The notes beneath the pieces are model-generated. The model saw only the letters and a list, made by a program, of their open reading frames with translations, had not been told where the DNA came from and did no database searches. Below, in pieces: positions 34,053 through 42,732 of a stretch of 64,000 bases of DNA (position 1 is the stretch's first letter; each line of letters begins with the position of its first letter). Origin of the DNA: Microbacterium paraoxydans (GTDB lineage Bacteria; Actinomycetota; Actinomycetes; Actinomycetales; Microbacteriaceae); contig NZ_JAGTUK010000003.1 in assembly GCF_018224615.1 (NCBI RefSeq), positions 730,339 through 794,338 of the forward strand, read 5' to 3'. The position numbers were made by a program, and so were the translations under genes.

Positions 34053-34887
34053 CGAGCAGCTGAGGGTCCGTCAGCTCCAGCGACACACGGATCGCGGAGA
34101 ACTCCGCGAGCGAGCGGGCGTGCGTCCCCCCGCACAGGATCACGGCCTCGCCCTGCGGCAACGCGCAGTGCCAGCGACGGCGGTCCACGATCGTGGGGCC
34201 CTCGGTCTCGACCCGACTCGGCGCTGCAGACGCGACCCACGCCTCGAGCTGCTCGTTGATCCGCTGTTCGCGGTCGCTCAGCGTGGCCGCGAGAGCCTCG
34301 GTGTCGAAGCCCGCACGACGCAGACTCTTGCCGAGACGGTACTCGTCGACGGCGCCGTCCTCGTGGATGCGGCTCGACTGGTTGGCGCGACCCTCGAAGT
34401 CGGGGGTGCCGAGCGCATCGGCGCCGGGGTCCTTGCGCCACAGGTCGGCGAGCGCGAGATCCAGCGCGAGCGAGGCCACATGGCACGCGGTGTGGCCGCG
34501 ACTGAGACCCGACCGATGCGGCGCGTCCACGGCGAGCCGGACGCGTGAGCCCTCGGTGAGCCAGGCGGGCGCCGCACCGTCGAGCACGTGCCCGACCAGC
34601 CACGTCCACCCCTCGGCTCCGCGCTTGACGGGGATGTCGGCGCCGACGGCGAACTCGCCCTCGTCCGATATCGCGGCCATGACGGCCTCACGCACCGCGA
34701 CGACCTCGCTCCCGACGCCGATCGTTCCCCGGTCGCCCGGCTGATCGGGCCAGGTGTGGTCGACGGGATGGAACGGCGTCGCGTCGACGACCACCACGGT
34801 GCCGCCGGCGGCGGGAACGATGCGATCGACGACGCCTTCGCCCGAGACGCTGCCGTCGGGGAAAGTGACGGTGGTGGCTGTCGACAT
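34021..34887 (-). CDS. Alanyl-tRNA editing (AlaX-like) metal-dependent hydrolase
   Basis: Freestanding homologue of the AlaRS editing domain, 288 residues, which deacylates mischarged tRNA-Ala. The zinc motifs are present: SRGHTACHVAS (HxxxH, about residue 137) and LCGGTHARSL (CxxxH, about residue 251). The preceding N-terminal barrel contains FHPVDHTWPDQPGDRG, matching the AlaX-M type. The ATG follows AGGAGAG. Its 3' end overlaps the convergent RNB gene. Confidence 0.88.
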   Translation of the reverse strand: MSTATTVTFPDGSVSGEGVVDRIVPAAGGTVVVVDATPFHPVDHTWPDQPGDRGTIGVGSEVVAVREAVMAAISDEGEFAVGADIPVKRGAEGWTWLVGHVLDGAAPAWLTEGSRVRLAVDAPHRSGLSRGHTACHVASLALDLALADLWRKDPGADALGTPDFEGRANQSSRIHEDGAVDEYRLGKSLRRAGFDTEALAATLSDREQRINEQLEAWVASAAPSRVETEGPTIVDRRRWHCALPQGEAVILCGGTHARSLAEFSAIRVSLELTDPQLLVMRTTATPAA

Positions 34888-34946
34888 GGCTCTCCTCGGA
34901 TGCGTCGCGCGAGCGACGGGACGGACGATCGGGCGGTGCCCGACGA

Positions 34947-36098
34947 TCAGGCGGTGACGACCTGCGCGGTACCGAGCGGCGCGTCGGGACCCATCTCGGC
35001 CGCGATGCGATTCGCCTCTTCGATCAGCGTGGCGACGATGTCCTCCTCGGGGACGGTCTTGATGACCTCGCCCTTCACGAAGATCTGCCCCTTGCCGTTG
35101 CCGGAGGCGACGCCCAGGTCGGCCTCTCGCGCCTCGCCGGGACCGTTCACGACGCAGCCCATGACCGCCACGCGGAGCGGCACCGTCATGTCTTTGAGAC
35201 CCTCGGTCACGTCTTCCGCCAGCGTGTACACGTCGACCTGCGCGCGGCCGCACGACGGGCACGACACGATCTCGAGCTTGCGCTCGCGCAGGTTCAGCGA
35301 CTGCAGGATCTGGTGGCCGACCTTGACCTCCTCTGCGGGCGGGGCCGACAGCGAGACGCGAATCGTGTCGCCGATGCCCTCGCCGAGCAGGATGCCGAAC
35401 GCGGTCGCGCTCTTGATCGTGCCCTGGAACGCGGGTCCGGCCTCGGTCACACCGAGGTGCAGCGGCCAATCGCCCCGCTCAGCGAGAAGCCGATAGGCCT
35501 TGACCATGACGACGGGGTCGTTGTGCTTGACCGAGATCTTGAAGTCGTGGAAGTCGTGCTCCTCGAACAGCGACGCCTCCCACACGGCGCTCTCCACAAG
35601 CGCCTCCGGGGTGGCCTTGCCGTACTTCTCCAGCAGACGGCGGTCGAGGGACCCGGCGTTCACACCGATCCGCAGCGAGACCCCGGCGTCCTGGGCGGCC
35701 TTCGCGATGGCGCCCACCTGGTCGTCGAACTTCCGGATGTTGCCCGGGTTCACGCGCACCGCCGCGCACCCGGCATCGATCGCCTGGAACACGTACTTCG
35801 GCTGGAAGTGGATGTCGGCGATCACGGGGATCTGGCTCTTCTTCGCGATGATGTGGAGCACATCCGCGTCGTCCTGGGACGGCACGGCGACGCGCACGAT
35901 CTCGCACCCGGAGGCGGTGAGCTCGGCGATCTGCTGCAGCGTCCCGTTGATGTCGGTCGTCTTGGTGGTCGTCATCGACTGCACGCTGACGGGGGCGTCG
36001 CCGCCCACGAGCACCTTGCCGACCTTGATCTGGCGGGACTTGCGGCGCGGGGCGAGGACTTCGGGGATTCGAGGCATCCCAAGGTTCACAGCTGGCAC
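34947..36098 (-). CDS. ispG: 4-Hydroxy-3-methylbut-2-enyl diphosphate synthase
   Basis: Iron-sulfur enzyme of the MEP isoprenoid pathway, 383 residues, converting methylerythritol cyclodiphosphate to HMBPP. The cluster ligands are visible in [11 protein letters not shown] (two Cys) and [11 protein letters not shown] (one Cys) with the nearby conserved Glu. The N-terminal TIM barrel contains VSVQSMTTT and the NPGNIRKF segment. GTG 36096-36098 is chosen as the start because TAGGCT ends six bases before it; a second GTG three codons on also exists. Dxr, the same pathway's second enzyme, is encoded at 42.7 kb. Confidence 0.96.
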   Translation of the reverse strand: MPAVNLGMPRIPEVLAPRRKSRQIKVGKVLVGGDAPVSVQSMTTTKTTDINGTLQQIAELTASGCEIVRVAVPSQDDADVLHIIAKKSQIPVIADIHFQPKYVFQAIDAGCAAVRVNPGNIRKFDDQVGAIAKAAQDAGVSLRIGVNAGSLDRRLLEKYGKATPEALVESAVWEASLFEEHDFHDFKISVKHNDPVVMVKAYRLLAERGDWPLHLGVTEAGPAFQGTIKSATAFGILLGEGIGDTIRVSLSAPPAEEVKVGHQILQSLNLRERKLEIVSCPSCGRAQVDVYTLAEDVTEGLKDMTVPLRVAVMGCVVNGPGEAREADLGVASGNGKGQIFVKGEVIKTVPEEDIVATLIEEANRIAAEMGPDAPLGTAQVVTA

Positions 36099-36110
36099 CC
36101 TCTCAGCCTA
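36099..36110 (-). promoter_or_regulatory. -10 box of leaderless ispG
   Basis: TAGGCT (minus strand, 36105-36110), then GAGAGG, then the GTG start. The GAGAGG could be mistaken for a ribosome binding site for the internal GTG. Confidence 0.6.
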
Positions 36111-36179
36111 TGCCGCCGCGGTGCACGTGGGCTGGATGTCCACACCGGTGAAGCGGCGGGTCGATCGCGCCCGGTGTGG

Positions 36180-36191
36180 TAGTTTCGCCCC
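36180..36191 (+). promoter_or_regulatory. -10 box of the trp leader
   Basis: TAGTTT at 36180-36185 ends six bases before the leader ATG at 36192, so transcription would start at or next to that ATG. No clear -35 was recognised. Confidence 0.55.
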
Positions 36192-36227
36192 ATGCGCGCG
36201 AACGTCACCTGGTGGCCCGCCTCCTAG
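36192..36227 (+). CDS. trpL: Tryptophan operon leader peptide
   Basis: Eleven codons reading Met-Arg-Ala-Asn-Val-Thr-Trp-Trp-Pro-Ala-Ser then TAG. The tandem Trp codons (36210-36215) sit where a ribosome stalled for charged tRNA-Trp would free the antiterminator segment. There is no ribosome binding site; translation is probably from a leaderless mRNA. Its position ahead of an attenuator hairpin and an anthranilate synthase gene makes the function clear. Confidence 0.88.
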   Translation: MRANVTWWPAS

Positions 36228-36282
36228 GCGGTGAGTTCGCGTTCCCACGAATCCAGACCGCCTCCGGGGCGGTCTTTTCGTT
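36217..36282 (+). promoter_or_regulatory. Transcription attenuator of the anthranilate synthase gene
   Basis: Segment 1:2 is CCGCC (36217-36221) with GGCGG (36227-36231), overlapping the leader stop. The terminator is AGACCGCC with GGCGGTCT (36255-36275), followed by TTTCGTT. The antiterminator is GGCGG (36227-36231) with CCGCC (36258-36262). A ribosome stalled at the Trp codons would block segment 1 and favour the antiterminator. Confidence 0.85.
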
Positions 36283-36315
36283 GCGCCGAGCCGGAGCCCT
36301 GCACAGGAGACATCG

Positions 36316-38199
36316 ATGACCCTCTCACGACTCGCCGAGCTCAGCGCCGACCCGGCGGCATCCTTCGTGCTCATCGCGCGCGACGGCGCCGACACCGTGG
36401 AACTGCTCACCGGAGAGGTCGTCGACGTCGACCGGCTCGCCGACATCCCCCTCACGGTCGACGGCGTGGCCCGCGAGGTGTTCGCGCTGGTCCCCTACCG
36501 TCAAGTTCGCGAGCGCGGCTTCGTCGCGCAGGATGACGGCGCACCCCTCCGATGCATCGTCGTGGACGAGCACCTGCAGCTTCCGACGTCCGCCCTGCTC
36601 GACGCCCTCCCCACCACCCCCATCCCCCTGCGCGACGGGGGCTTCGACATCGCCGACGAGGAGTACGCCGCGATCGTCGAGACCGTCATCTCCGAAGAGA
36701 TCGGTCGCGGCGAGGGCGCGAACTTCGTCATCCGGCGCGACTACACCGCGAGCATCGACACCGACGACCGCACGGCCGCCCTCACATGGTTCCGTGCCCT
36801 GCTCGCCCACGAGCGCGGCGCGTACTGGACGTTCGCGGTCGTCACACCCGAGCGGATCGCGGTCGGCGCCAGTCCGGAGGCCCACGTCGTCGCGCGCGAC
36901 GGAATCGTGACGATGAACCCGATCTCCGGCACCTTCCGCCACCCGGCCGGCGGCTCCACGAAGGAGACCCTCGCCGACTTCCTCGGCTCCACGAAGGAGA
37001 CCGAGGAACTGTTCATGGTGGTCGACGAAGAGCTCAAGATGATGAGCGCCGTGTGCGCAGACGGCGGCCGGATCACCGGGCCGCATCTGAAGGAGATGTC
37101 TCGCCTCACCCACACCGAGTACATGCTGCGCGGGCGAAGCGCCATGGACCCGAGGGACGTTCTCCGCGAGACCATGTTCGCGCCCACCGTCACCGGCTCC
37201 CCCATGCAGAACGCGTGCGCGGTCATCCGCCGCCACGAGCGCAAGCCGCGCGGGTACTACTCCGGCGTGGCAGCCCTGTTCACCCCCAATGCCGAGGGCG
37301 GTCACGACCTCGACGCCCCGATTCTCATCCGCACCGTGTATCTGGCCGACGGCGAGCTCAGCGTGCCGGTCGGCGCCACGCTCGTGCGTCACTCCGATCC
37401 GCACGGCGAGGTCTCCGAAACCCACGGCAAAGCGGCCGGAGTGCTCGGTGCCATCGGAGCCATCGACCGTGACCGCGTGGCCGAGGCCCGCAGCGACGCC
37501 GACGCCCCCGGCGCGCGCCGCGCGCTCGCCGACGACCCCGAGATCGCCGCGCTGCTGGCGTCCCGCAACGCCCGGCTCGCCGAGTTCTGGCTCAACCCCC
37601 AGGGCGAGGACTTCACCGGCCCATTCACCGGCCGCTCCGCGCTCGTGGTCGACGCCGAAGACCGCTTCACCACGATGCTCGCGCACCAGCTCCGCCACCT
37701 CGGGCTCGACGTGACGATCGCCCCCTGGGACGAGGTGACCGACAACGCCGTGATCGGCGCGGACCTGGTAGTCGCCGGTCCCGGGCCGGGAGACCCGCGC
37801 GACGCCGCCAGCCCCCGGATCGCCAGGATGCGGGACATCGTGGCGCGGCGCCTCGACACCGCGACGCCCCTGCTCGCCGTGTGCCTGAGCCACCAGATCC
37901 TCGCCGATCGTCAGGGCGCCGCACTCGTGCCTCTCGACGCACCGCACCAGGGCCTGCAGAAGTCGGTGCCGGTATTCGGCGAAGACGCCTCCATCGGGTT
38001 CTACAACACCTTCACCGCGCGCGTCAGCCCGGGCACCACGACGATCGGTGCGGCGGAGGTCTCGGCGGATCCCGTCTCCGGAGACGTGTTCGCTCTGCGC
38101 GGCCCCGGGTTCGCGTCCGTGCAGGGCCACCTGGAGTCGATCCTGTCGCGCGACGGCATCCGCACGCTCGAACGGCTGGTCACGCACGCCCTCGCGTGA
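36316..38199 (+). CDS. Fused anthranilate synthase (chorismate-binding plus glutamine amidotransferase)
   Basis: Single polypeptide of 627 residues joining component I (about 1-400) and the class I glutamine amidotransferase (about 437-627). Component I contains MNPISGTFRHP, DEELKMMS, HTEYMLRGRS and ATLVRHSDPHGE, which resemble PhzE and the fused TrpEG of Streptomyces more than E. coli TrpE. The amidotransferase nucleophile is Cys in VCLSHQ (about residue 523), with His and Glu in QGHLES. Sequence alone leaves open whether the product is anthranilate or 2-amino-2-deoxyisochorismate, but the Trp leader and attenuator directly upstream argue for tryptophan biosynthesis. An AGGAG ribosome binding site precedes the ATG. 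No other trp or phz gene is nearby. Confidence 0.9.
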   Translation: MTLSRLAELSADPAASFVLIARDGADTVELLTGEVVDVDRLADIPLTVDGVAREVFALVPYRQVRERGFVAQDDGAPLRCIVVDEHLQLPTSALLDALPTTPIPLRDGGFDIADEEYAAIVETVISEEIGRGEGANFVIRRDYTASIDTDDRTAALTWFRALLAHERGAYWTFAVVTPERIAVGASPEAHVVARDGIVTMNPISGTFRHPAGGSTKETLADFLGSTKETEELFMVVDEELKMMSAVCADGGRITGPHLKEMSRLTHTEYMLRGRSAMDPRDVLRETMFAPTVTGSPMQNACAVIRRHERKPRGYYSGVAALFTPNAEGGHDLDAPILIRTVYLADGELSVPVGATLVRHSDPHGEVSETHGKAAGVLGAIGAIDRDRVAEARSDADAPGARRALADDPEIAALLASRNARLAEFWLNPQGEDFTGPFTGRSALVVDAEDRFTTMLAHQLRHLGLDVTIAPWDEVTDNAVIGADLVVAGPGPGDPRDAASPRIARMRDIVARRLDTATPLLAVCLSHQILADRQGAALVPLDAPHQGLQKSVPVFGEDASIGFYNTFTARVSPGTTTIGAAEVSADPVSGDVFALRGPGFASVQGHLESILSRDGIRTLERLVTHALA

Positions 38200-38220
38200 C
38201 CGGAGACGACCGCGGGCCGG

Positions 38221-39534
38221 TCAGCCCAGCAGCTTGACGGGGTTGAACAGGTCGGCGACCAGCAGCAGCGCGCCCATACCGATCAGCAGGATCGCCACGA
38301 CGACCGTGAGCGGCACGAGCCGGGTGGCGTCCACCGGCGCGGGAGGCGGGCGGCGAAAGAGCTTCGCCCACGCGCGCTTGATGCCCTCCCACAGCGCCAC
38401 CACGATGTGACCGCCGTCGAGCGGCAGCAGCGGGATCAGGTTGAACACGAAGAGCGCCACGTTCAGCGACCCCAGCAACCCGAGGAGCACGGCGAAGCGG
38501 TTCAGGATCGGGGCATCGGTCGCCGCGACCTCTCCGGCCAGGCGCCCCACGCCGACGACGCTCAGCGGACCGTTCGGGTCGCGCTCGCCCCCGGTCACCA
38601 GGGACACGCCGACATCCCAGAGCCGCACCGGGAGGGTGACGATCAGTGATGCCACCCGGGCCACGTTCTCGGCGGCCAGCTCCGGCCCGGCACTCAACGG
38701 CTGCTGCACGAACCCCATCTGCGAGATCATTCCCGCGTACCCGACCTCTCGCACGACCGGGTCACCCTGATCGTCGAGCACGGGTCGTCCGCTCGCGTCC
38801 GTGATGGTGCGCTCCGCCTCGATGGGGGTGAGGCTCAGCGTCTGCTCCGCTCCGTCGCGCCGCACCACCAGCTCGAGCGTCTTCCCCGGCGATGCCTGGA
38901 CGATCGACGTCGCCTGGTCGAATGTCGACACGGGCTGCCCGTCGATCGACACCAGCACGTCTCCCGGGCGGACGCCCGCCTCCGCCGCGGGAGACGCGGG
39001 GTCGTCCGGGGTGCACTCGGTGGCGGTCGAGGAGGCGGGGACCACGCACTCGTTCACCGCGGCGATGGTCGTCGTTCCCTGCTGTACGCCGATGCCGCTC
39101 ACGAGCACCGTGAAGATCACCACCGCGAGCAGAAGATTCATCAGCGGACCGCCGAGCATCACGATCACGCGCTTCCACACCGGCAGCTTGTAGAACACGC
39201 GGTCCTCCGCACCTTCGGCGATCGTCTCGTCGTTGGCCGACCGGGCGTCCTGGATGAGCGTGCGGAAGATGCCGGACGCCGGCCGTTCCCCCTTCGACGC
39301 CGGATACATGCCCGACATCGAGATGAAACCGCCGAGCGGCAGCAGCTTGAATCCGTACTCGGTCTCACCGATCCGCTTCGACCACAGGCGCGGACCGAAG
39401 CCGATCATGTACTGGCCGACGCGCACGCCGAAGAGCTTCGCGGGGACGAGATGGCCGACCTCGTGCAGACCGATCGAAAGGCCGAGGCCGATCAGCATGA
39501 ACAGGATGCCGCCCACATAGAGCAGGATTTCCAC
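38221..39534 (-). CDS. Site-2 protease, RseP/Rip1-like M50 metallopeptidase
   Basis: Intramembrane zinc metalloprotease of 437 residues. HEVGH near residue 24 in the first helix supplies the zinc ligands and catalytic Glu, and NLIPLLPLDGGH near residue 385 supplies the third ligand. A PDZ domain lies between (about residues 165-260, with RPGDVLVSIDGQPV). Enzymes of this type cleave anti-sigma factors after a first cut. The GTG start at 39532-39534 follows TACCGT by six bases, giving the MEILLYVGG start. It lies between dxr and ispG as usual in Actinobacteria, although three plus-strand genes intervene before dxr. Confidence 0.92.
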   Translation of the reverse strand: MEILLYVGGILFMLIGLGLSIGLHEVGHLVPAKLFGVRVGQYMIGFGPRLWSKRIGETEYGFKLLPLGGFISMSGMYPASKGERPASGIFRTLIQDARSANDETIAEGAEDRVFYKLPVWKRVIVMLGGPLMNLLLAVVIFTVLVSGIGVQQGTTTIAAVNECVVPASSTATECTPDDPASPAAEAGVRPGDVLVSIDGQPVSTFDQATSIVQASPGKTLELVVRRDGAEQTLSLTPIEAERTITDASGRPVLDDQGDPVVREVGYAGMISQMGFVQQPLSAGPELAAENVARVASLIVTLPVRLWDVGVSLVTGGERDPNGPLSVVGVGRLAGEVAATDAPILNRFAVLLGLLGSLNVALFVFNLIPLLPLDGGHIVVALWEGIKRAWAKLFRRPPPAPVDATRLVPLTVVVAILLIGMGALLLVADLFNPVKLLG

Positions 39535-39599
39535 CTGCTCACGGTACTGCCCGCACCTAGGAATCCGCCTCGGTCGCTCCGCGTGGCTAGGCTGGCCTG
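39535..39599. promoter_or_regulatory. Divergent promoters of site-2 protease and membrane protein genes
   Basis: TACCGT (minus strand, 39541-39546) lies six bases from the protease GTG. TAGGCT (plus, 39588-39593) lies six bases from the GTG at 39600. Confidence 0.6.
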
Positions 39600-40190
39600 G
39601 TGACCACCCGGCAGCTGCGACTCCTGCGCGCGGCAGCCGTGTCCGCCAGCGCGACGCTGATCGCCGCGGTGTCCCACACGATCGGGGGCGGCGCCGCACC
39701 CCACCCGCTGCTGATCCTCGCCGTCACCGTGCTGTTCCTCGCCCCCACGGCTGTCCTGCTCGGGCTCCGCCGGTCCCGGTGGCGGGTCGCGGTTGCCGTG
39801 CTCGCGGCGCAAGCGGCGTTCCACCTGCTGTTCCAGCTGCTCGGTTCGCCTACCGCCGACGCCGACCTCGACGGCACGATCAGCCCGCACGTGCATCACT
39901 TCGATCTGTCACAGCTGGGCGGCGACATCTCCGTGCGCCCCCTCGACGCGGCGATGCTGCTCGCCCACCTCGGGGCGGCCGTCCTGACCACCCTGCTGGT
40001 GTGGCACGCCGAGCGCATCGTGCGCGCCGTGGCCGGGTGGTTCCGCGCCCTGGTGCGTCGCGCCTCGCCGACCGCAACGTCTGGTCACCGCCGCCCGTCT
40101 CCGCTGCGGCCGCTCCTCTCCCCTCCCCTCGACCGGGCCATGGCCGCCGCCGTCTCGCGGCGCGGTCCACCGGTGTGCGCACGCGGCTGA
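39600..40190 (+). CDS. Predicted membrane protein next to YcnI
   Basis: Protein of 196 residues with about four hydrophobic helices (residues 8-30, 36-55, 62-80, 115-140) and a basic, proline-rich cytosolic tail of about 50 residues. A short extracytoplasmic loop holds SPHVHHFD, a possible metal-binding His cluster. No family is recognised. It lies 82 bases before the YcnI gene on the same strand, which suggests a shared role in copper handling. That role is inferred from neighbourhood only. Confidence 0.7.
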   Translation: MTTRQLRLLRAAAVSASATLIAAVSHTIGGGAAPHPLLILAVTVLFLAPTAVLLGLRRSRWRVAVAVLAAQAAFHLLFQLLGSPTADADLDGTISPHVHHFDLSQLGGDISVRPLDAAMLLAHLGAAVLTTLLVWHAERIVRAVAGWFRALVRRASPTATSGHRRPSPLRPLLSPPLDRAMAAAVSRRGPPVCARG

Positions 40191-40272
40191 ACGGCCGCAC
40201 GGAATCACGGCCGCACGTCGGCCATCCTTCGCGCGCCGCTCCGGCGCGCTCGCACACCATCTCTGGAGAATC

Positions 40273-40968
40273 ATGTCCCGTACCACCACCACCCTCCGTC
40301 GCCCGCGCGCCCGCCGCGCCATCGTCGCCGCCACCGGCACGCTGGGCGGGGTCGCCCTCGCCCTGGCCGTGCCTCTGATGGCGGGTGCCCACGTGTCCGT
40401 CAGTCCCGACGAGCTCGCTCCGGGCGACCACGGGGTGCTCACGTTCTCGTTCGCGCACGGTTGCGGCACCTCGCCCACCACAGCGCTGCGCATCACGATG
40501 CCCGAAGGGCTCACCTCGGTCGCGCCGACGCTCGACGGCGACTGGACGATTCAGGTCGAGCGCGGCGATGACGGGCTCGTCAGCGCCGTGACGTACACCG
40601 CTCTCACTCCCGTGCCGACAGATCTCCGCGGAGCCGTCAGCATGTCGGTCGGGCTCGACGAGAAGACACCCGACACCCTCGCCTTCCCGGTCGTGCAGCA
40701 GTGCGTGGAGGGCGCGACGGAGTGGACGCAGCTCGCCGAGGAAGGTGAGGACCCGCACGCGCTCGATGCCCCGGCCCCGGTCGTCACCGTGACCGACGGC
40801 GCGGGAGAGGACCACGGCGCCCACGGTGACGCGGAGTCCAGCACGCCCGAAGCCACCACCGCGGCCACGGCTGCCGACCCGCTCGGCATCGCACTCGGCG
40901 CGGGCGGGCTGCTCGCCGGGGCCGCGGCGCTCGTGGTCGCGGTGCTCGCCTACCGACGCCGGGCGTGA
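40273..40968 (+). CDS. YcnI family copper-binding membrane protein
   Basis: Extracytoplasmic DUF1775/YcnI protein of 231 residues. A signal peptide ends near AGAHVSVSP, leaving a His at or near the mature N-terminus; that His with an acidic residue binds copper in characterised members. An immunoglobulin-like domain of about 135 residues follows, containing GCGTSPTTALRI and QQCVEGATEW (a Cys pair). A Thr/Ala/His-rich linker and a C-terminal helix anchor it. An AGGAGAATC-like site (GGAG) precedes the ATG. CopC/CopD partners commonly seen with this family are not present here. Confidence 0.9.
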   Translation: MSRTTTTLRRPRARRAIVAATGTLGGVALALAVPLMAGAHVSVSPDELAPGDHGVLTFSFAHGCGTSPTTALRITMPEGLTSVAPTLDGDWTIQVERGDDGLVSAVTYTALTPVPTDLRGAVSMSVGLDEKTPDTLAFPVVQQCVEGATEWTQLAEEGEDPHALDAPAPVVTVTDGAGEDHGAHGDAESSTPEATTAATAADPLGIALGAGGLLAGAAALVVAVLAYRRRA

Positions 40969-41056
40969 GTCCTCGGTCCGCCGCGCACCCCGACGGTGGC
41001 GCGCGGCGGACCGTTCGCCCGGCATCCGCGCGGCGCCGTGAGATCATGGAGGCGAC

Positions 41057-42679
41057 ATGTCGATTGAACAACAACCGAGCCTGCCCCCCGTGCTCCGCCC
41101 CGCGAACCCGCCCCGGCGCGAGCTGTCCGAACTGGCCTCCCGATTCGCCGCATCCGTACGCGGCGATGCCGATGGCGTCTTCCTCAGCGGTATCACCCTT
41201 GCCACCGCCGACCTCCGCCCCGGCGAGGCCTTCGTCGCGATCCAGGGGGTGAACCGCCACGGAGCCGACTTCGCCGTGACGGCCGCCGAGAAGGGCGCGG
41301 TCGCGGTCATCACCGACGAGCGCGGCGCCGAGATCGCGGCCGATGCCGGCCTCCCCGTCCTCGTGGTGGACGACCCGCGGGCCGTGCTCGGCGACCTGAG
41401 CGCCTGGGTCTACGGCACGGGTGCCGACGATCCTCTGCCGCTGCTGTTCGCCACCACCGGCACGAACGGCAAGACGAGCGTGTCGCACCTCCTGGAGGGC
41501 ATCCTCGAGCAGATGGGCGTCGTCACGGGGCTGTCGTCGACCGCCGAGCGCCACATCGCCGGTGAGGTGATCGTGTCGCGGCTCACCACACCCGAGGCCT
41601 CCGAGATGCACGCACTCCTCGCCCTCATGCGCGAGCGGGACGTCGAGGCGGTCGCGGTCGAGGTGAGCGCCCAGGCCCTCTCGCGGCACCGCGTCGACGG
41701 CCTCCGGTTCGACGTCGCCGGTTTCACCAACCTCAGCCATGACCACCTCGACGACTACGCCGACATGGAGGAGTACTTCGAAGCGAAGCTCCCCCTGTTC
41801 CGGCCCGACCGCGCGGCGCGCAGCGTGGTGTGCCTCGACTCCGCGTCCGGTCCGCTCGTCGTCGAGCGCGCCGAGATCCCCGTCGTCACGGTCGGCACCC
41901 CGTCCATCGCCGCCGACGCCGCCGCAGCCGCGCAGGCGGACTGGGTGGTGGTCATCGACGACGAGCGTGCCGCGGGCACGACGTTCACGATGACCGGCCC
42001 CGCCGGAACCCTCACGACGACGGTCCCGGTGATCGGCCCGCACATGGCAGCGAACGCGGCCCTGGCGATCGTGATGCTGCTCGAGGGCGGCTACGCGTGG
42101 GAGCGGATCACCGAGGCCCTCACGCGCGACGGTGTCATCCGCGCGTATCTCCCCGGACGTACGCAGCTGGTCTCCGGCGACCGCGGGCCGGCGGTGTTCG
42201 TAGACTTCGGGCACTCCCCTGACGCCTTCGAGAAGACCCTCGCCGCCGTGCGCCGGGTCACACCGGGCAGGGTGCTGATGCTGTTCGGCGCCGATGGCGA
42301 CCGCGACGCCAGCAAGCGCTTCGACATGGCGCGCACGGCCGTGGAGGGCAGCGACATCCTCGTGGTGACCGATCACCACCCGCGGTTCGAGGATCCCGCG
42401 TCCATCCGCGCGACGCTGGTCGAGGGCGCTCGTCGTGCACGACCGGACGCCGAGATCCACGAGTACTCCCCACCCGAGGCCGCGATCGTCGCGGCGGTCG
42501 GGCTGGTGGGCGAAGGCGACGCCATCCTGTGGGCCGGTCCCGGGCACCAGGACTATCGCGACATCCGCGGCGTCCGCACCCCCTACTCGGCCCGCGAACT
42601 GTCCCGGCGCGCGCTGAAGGCCGCCGGCTGGCCGGTTCCGGAGTCGCGCTGGCCCGTGCCCTACCCGGACGAGGACTGA
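41057..42679 (+). CDS. MurE-like Mur ligase
   Basis: ATP-dependent amino acid ligase family protein of 540 residues with the three Mur domains. The ATP loop is TTGTNGKTS (about residues 133-141); LTTPEASEMHALL and SAQALSRHRVDGLRFDVAGFTNLSHDHLDDY are the characteristic MurE central stretch. In the substrate-selecting motif, the usual DNPR (for diaminopimelate) is replaced by DHHPR (about residues 439-443). The gene lies outside any division/cell wall cluster, which suggests a paralogue of MurE, with an altered or unknown amino acid substrate. GGAGG precedes the ATG. Confidence 0.87.
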   Translation: MSIEQQPSLPPVLRPANPPRRELSELASRFAASVRGDADGVFLSGITLATADLRPGEAFVAIQGVNRHGADFAVTAAEKGAVAVITDERGAEIAADAGLPVLVVDDPRAVLGDLSAWVYGTGADDPLPLLFATTGTNGKTSVSHLLEGILEQMGVVTGLSSTAERHIAGEVIVSRLTTPEASEMHALLALMRERDVEAVAVEVSAQALSRHRVDGLRFDVAGFTNLSHDHLDDYADMEEYFEAKLPLFRPDRAARSVVCLDSASGPLVVERAEIPVVTVGTPSIAADAAAAAQADWVVVIDDERAAGTTFTMTGPAGTLTTTVPVIGPHMAANAALAIVMLLEGGYAWERITEALTRDGVIRAYLPGRTQLVSGDRGPAVFVDFGHSPDAFEKTLAAVRRVTPGRVLMLFGADGDRDASKRFDMARTAVEGSDILVVTDHHPRFEDPASIRATLVEGARRARPDAEIHEYSPPEAAIVAAVGLVGEGDAILWAGPGHQDYRDIRGVRTPYSARELSRRALKAAGWPVPESRWPVPYPDED

Positions 42680-42685
42680 CCGTCG

Positions 42686-42715
42686 GGGTGGTGCGGCGCT
42701 GTCGTTGCACCACCC
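42686..42715. terminator. Convergent terminator, MurE-like gene / dxr
   Basis: GGGTGGTGC pairs perfectly with GCACCACCC across a twelve-base loop in the 53-base gap between the two convergent genes. Confidence 0.7.
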
Positions 42716-42732
42716 GGCGGACGGCCCGGGGC

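Noticed and set aside
36316..38199. PhzE of a phenazine cluster.
   Set aside because: The core is PhzE-like, but no phz genes are around and a tryptophan leader with attenuator lies directly upstream.
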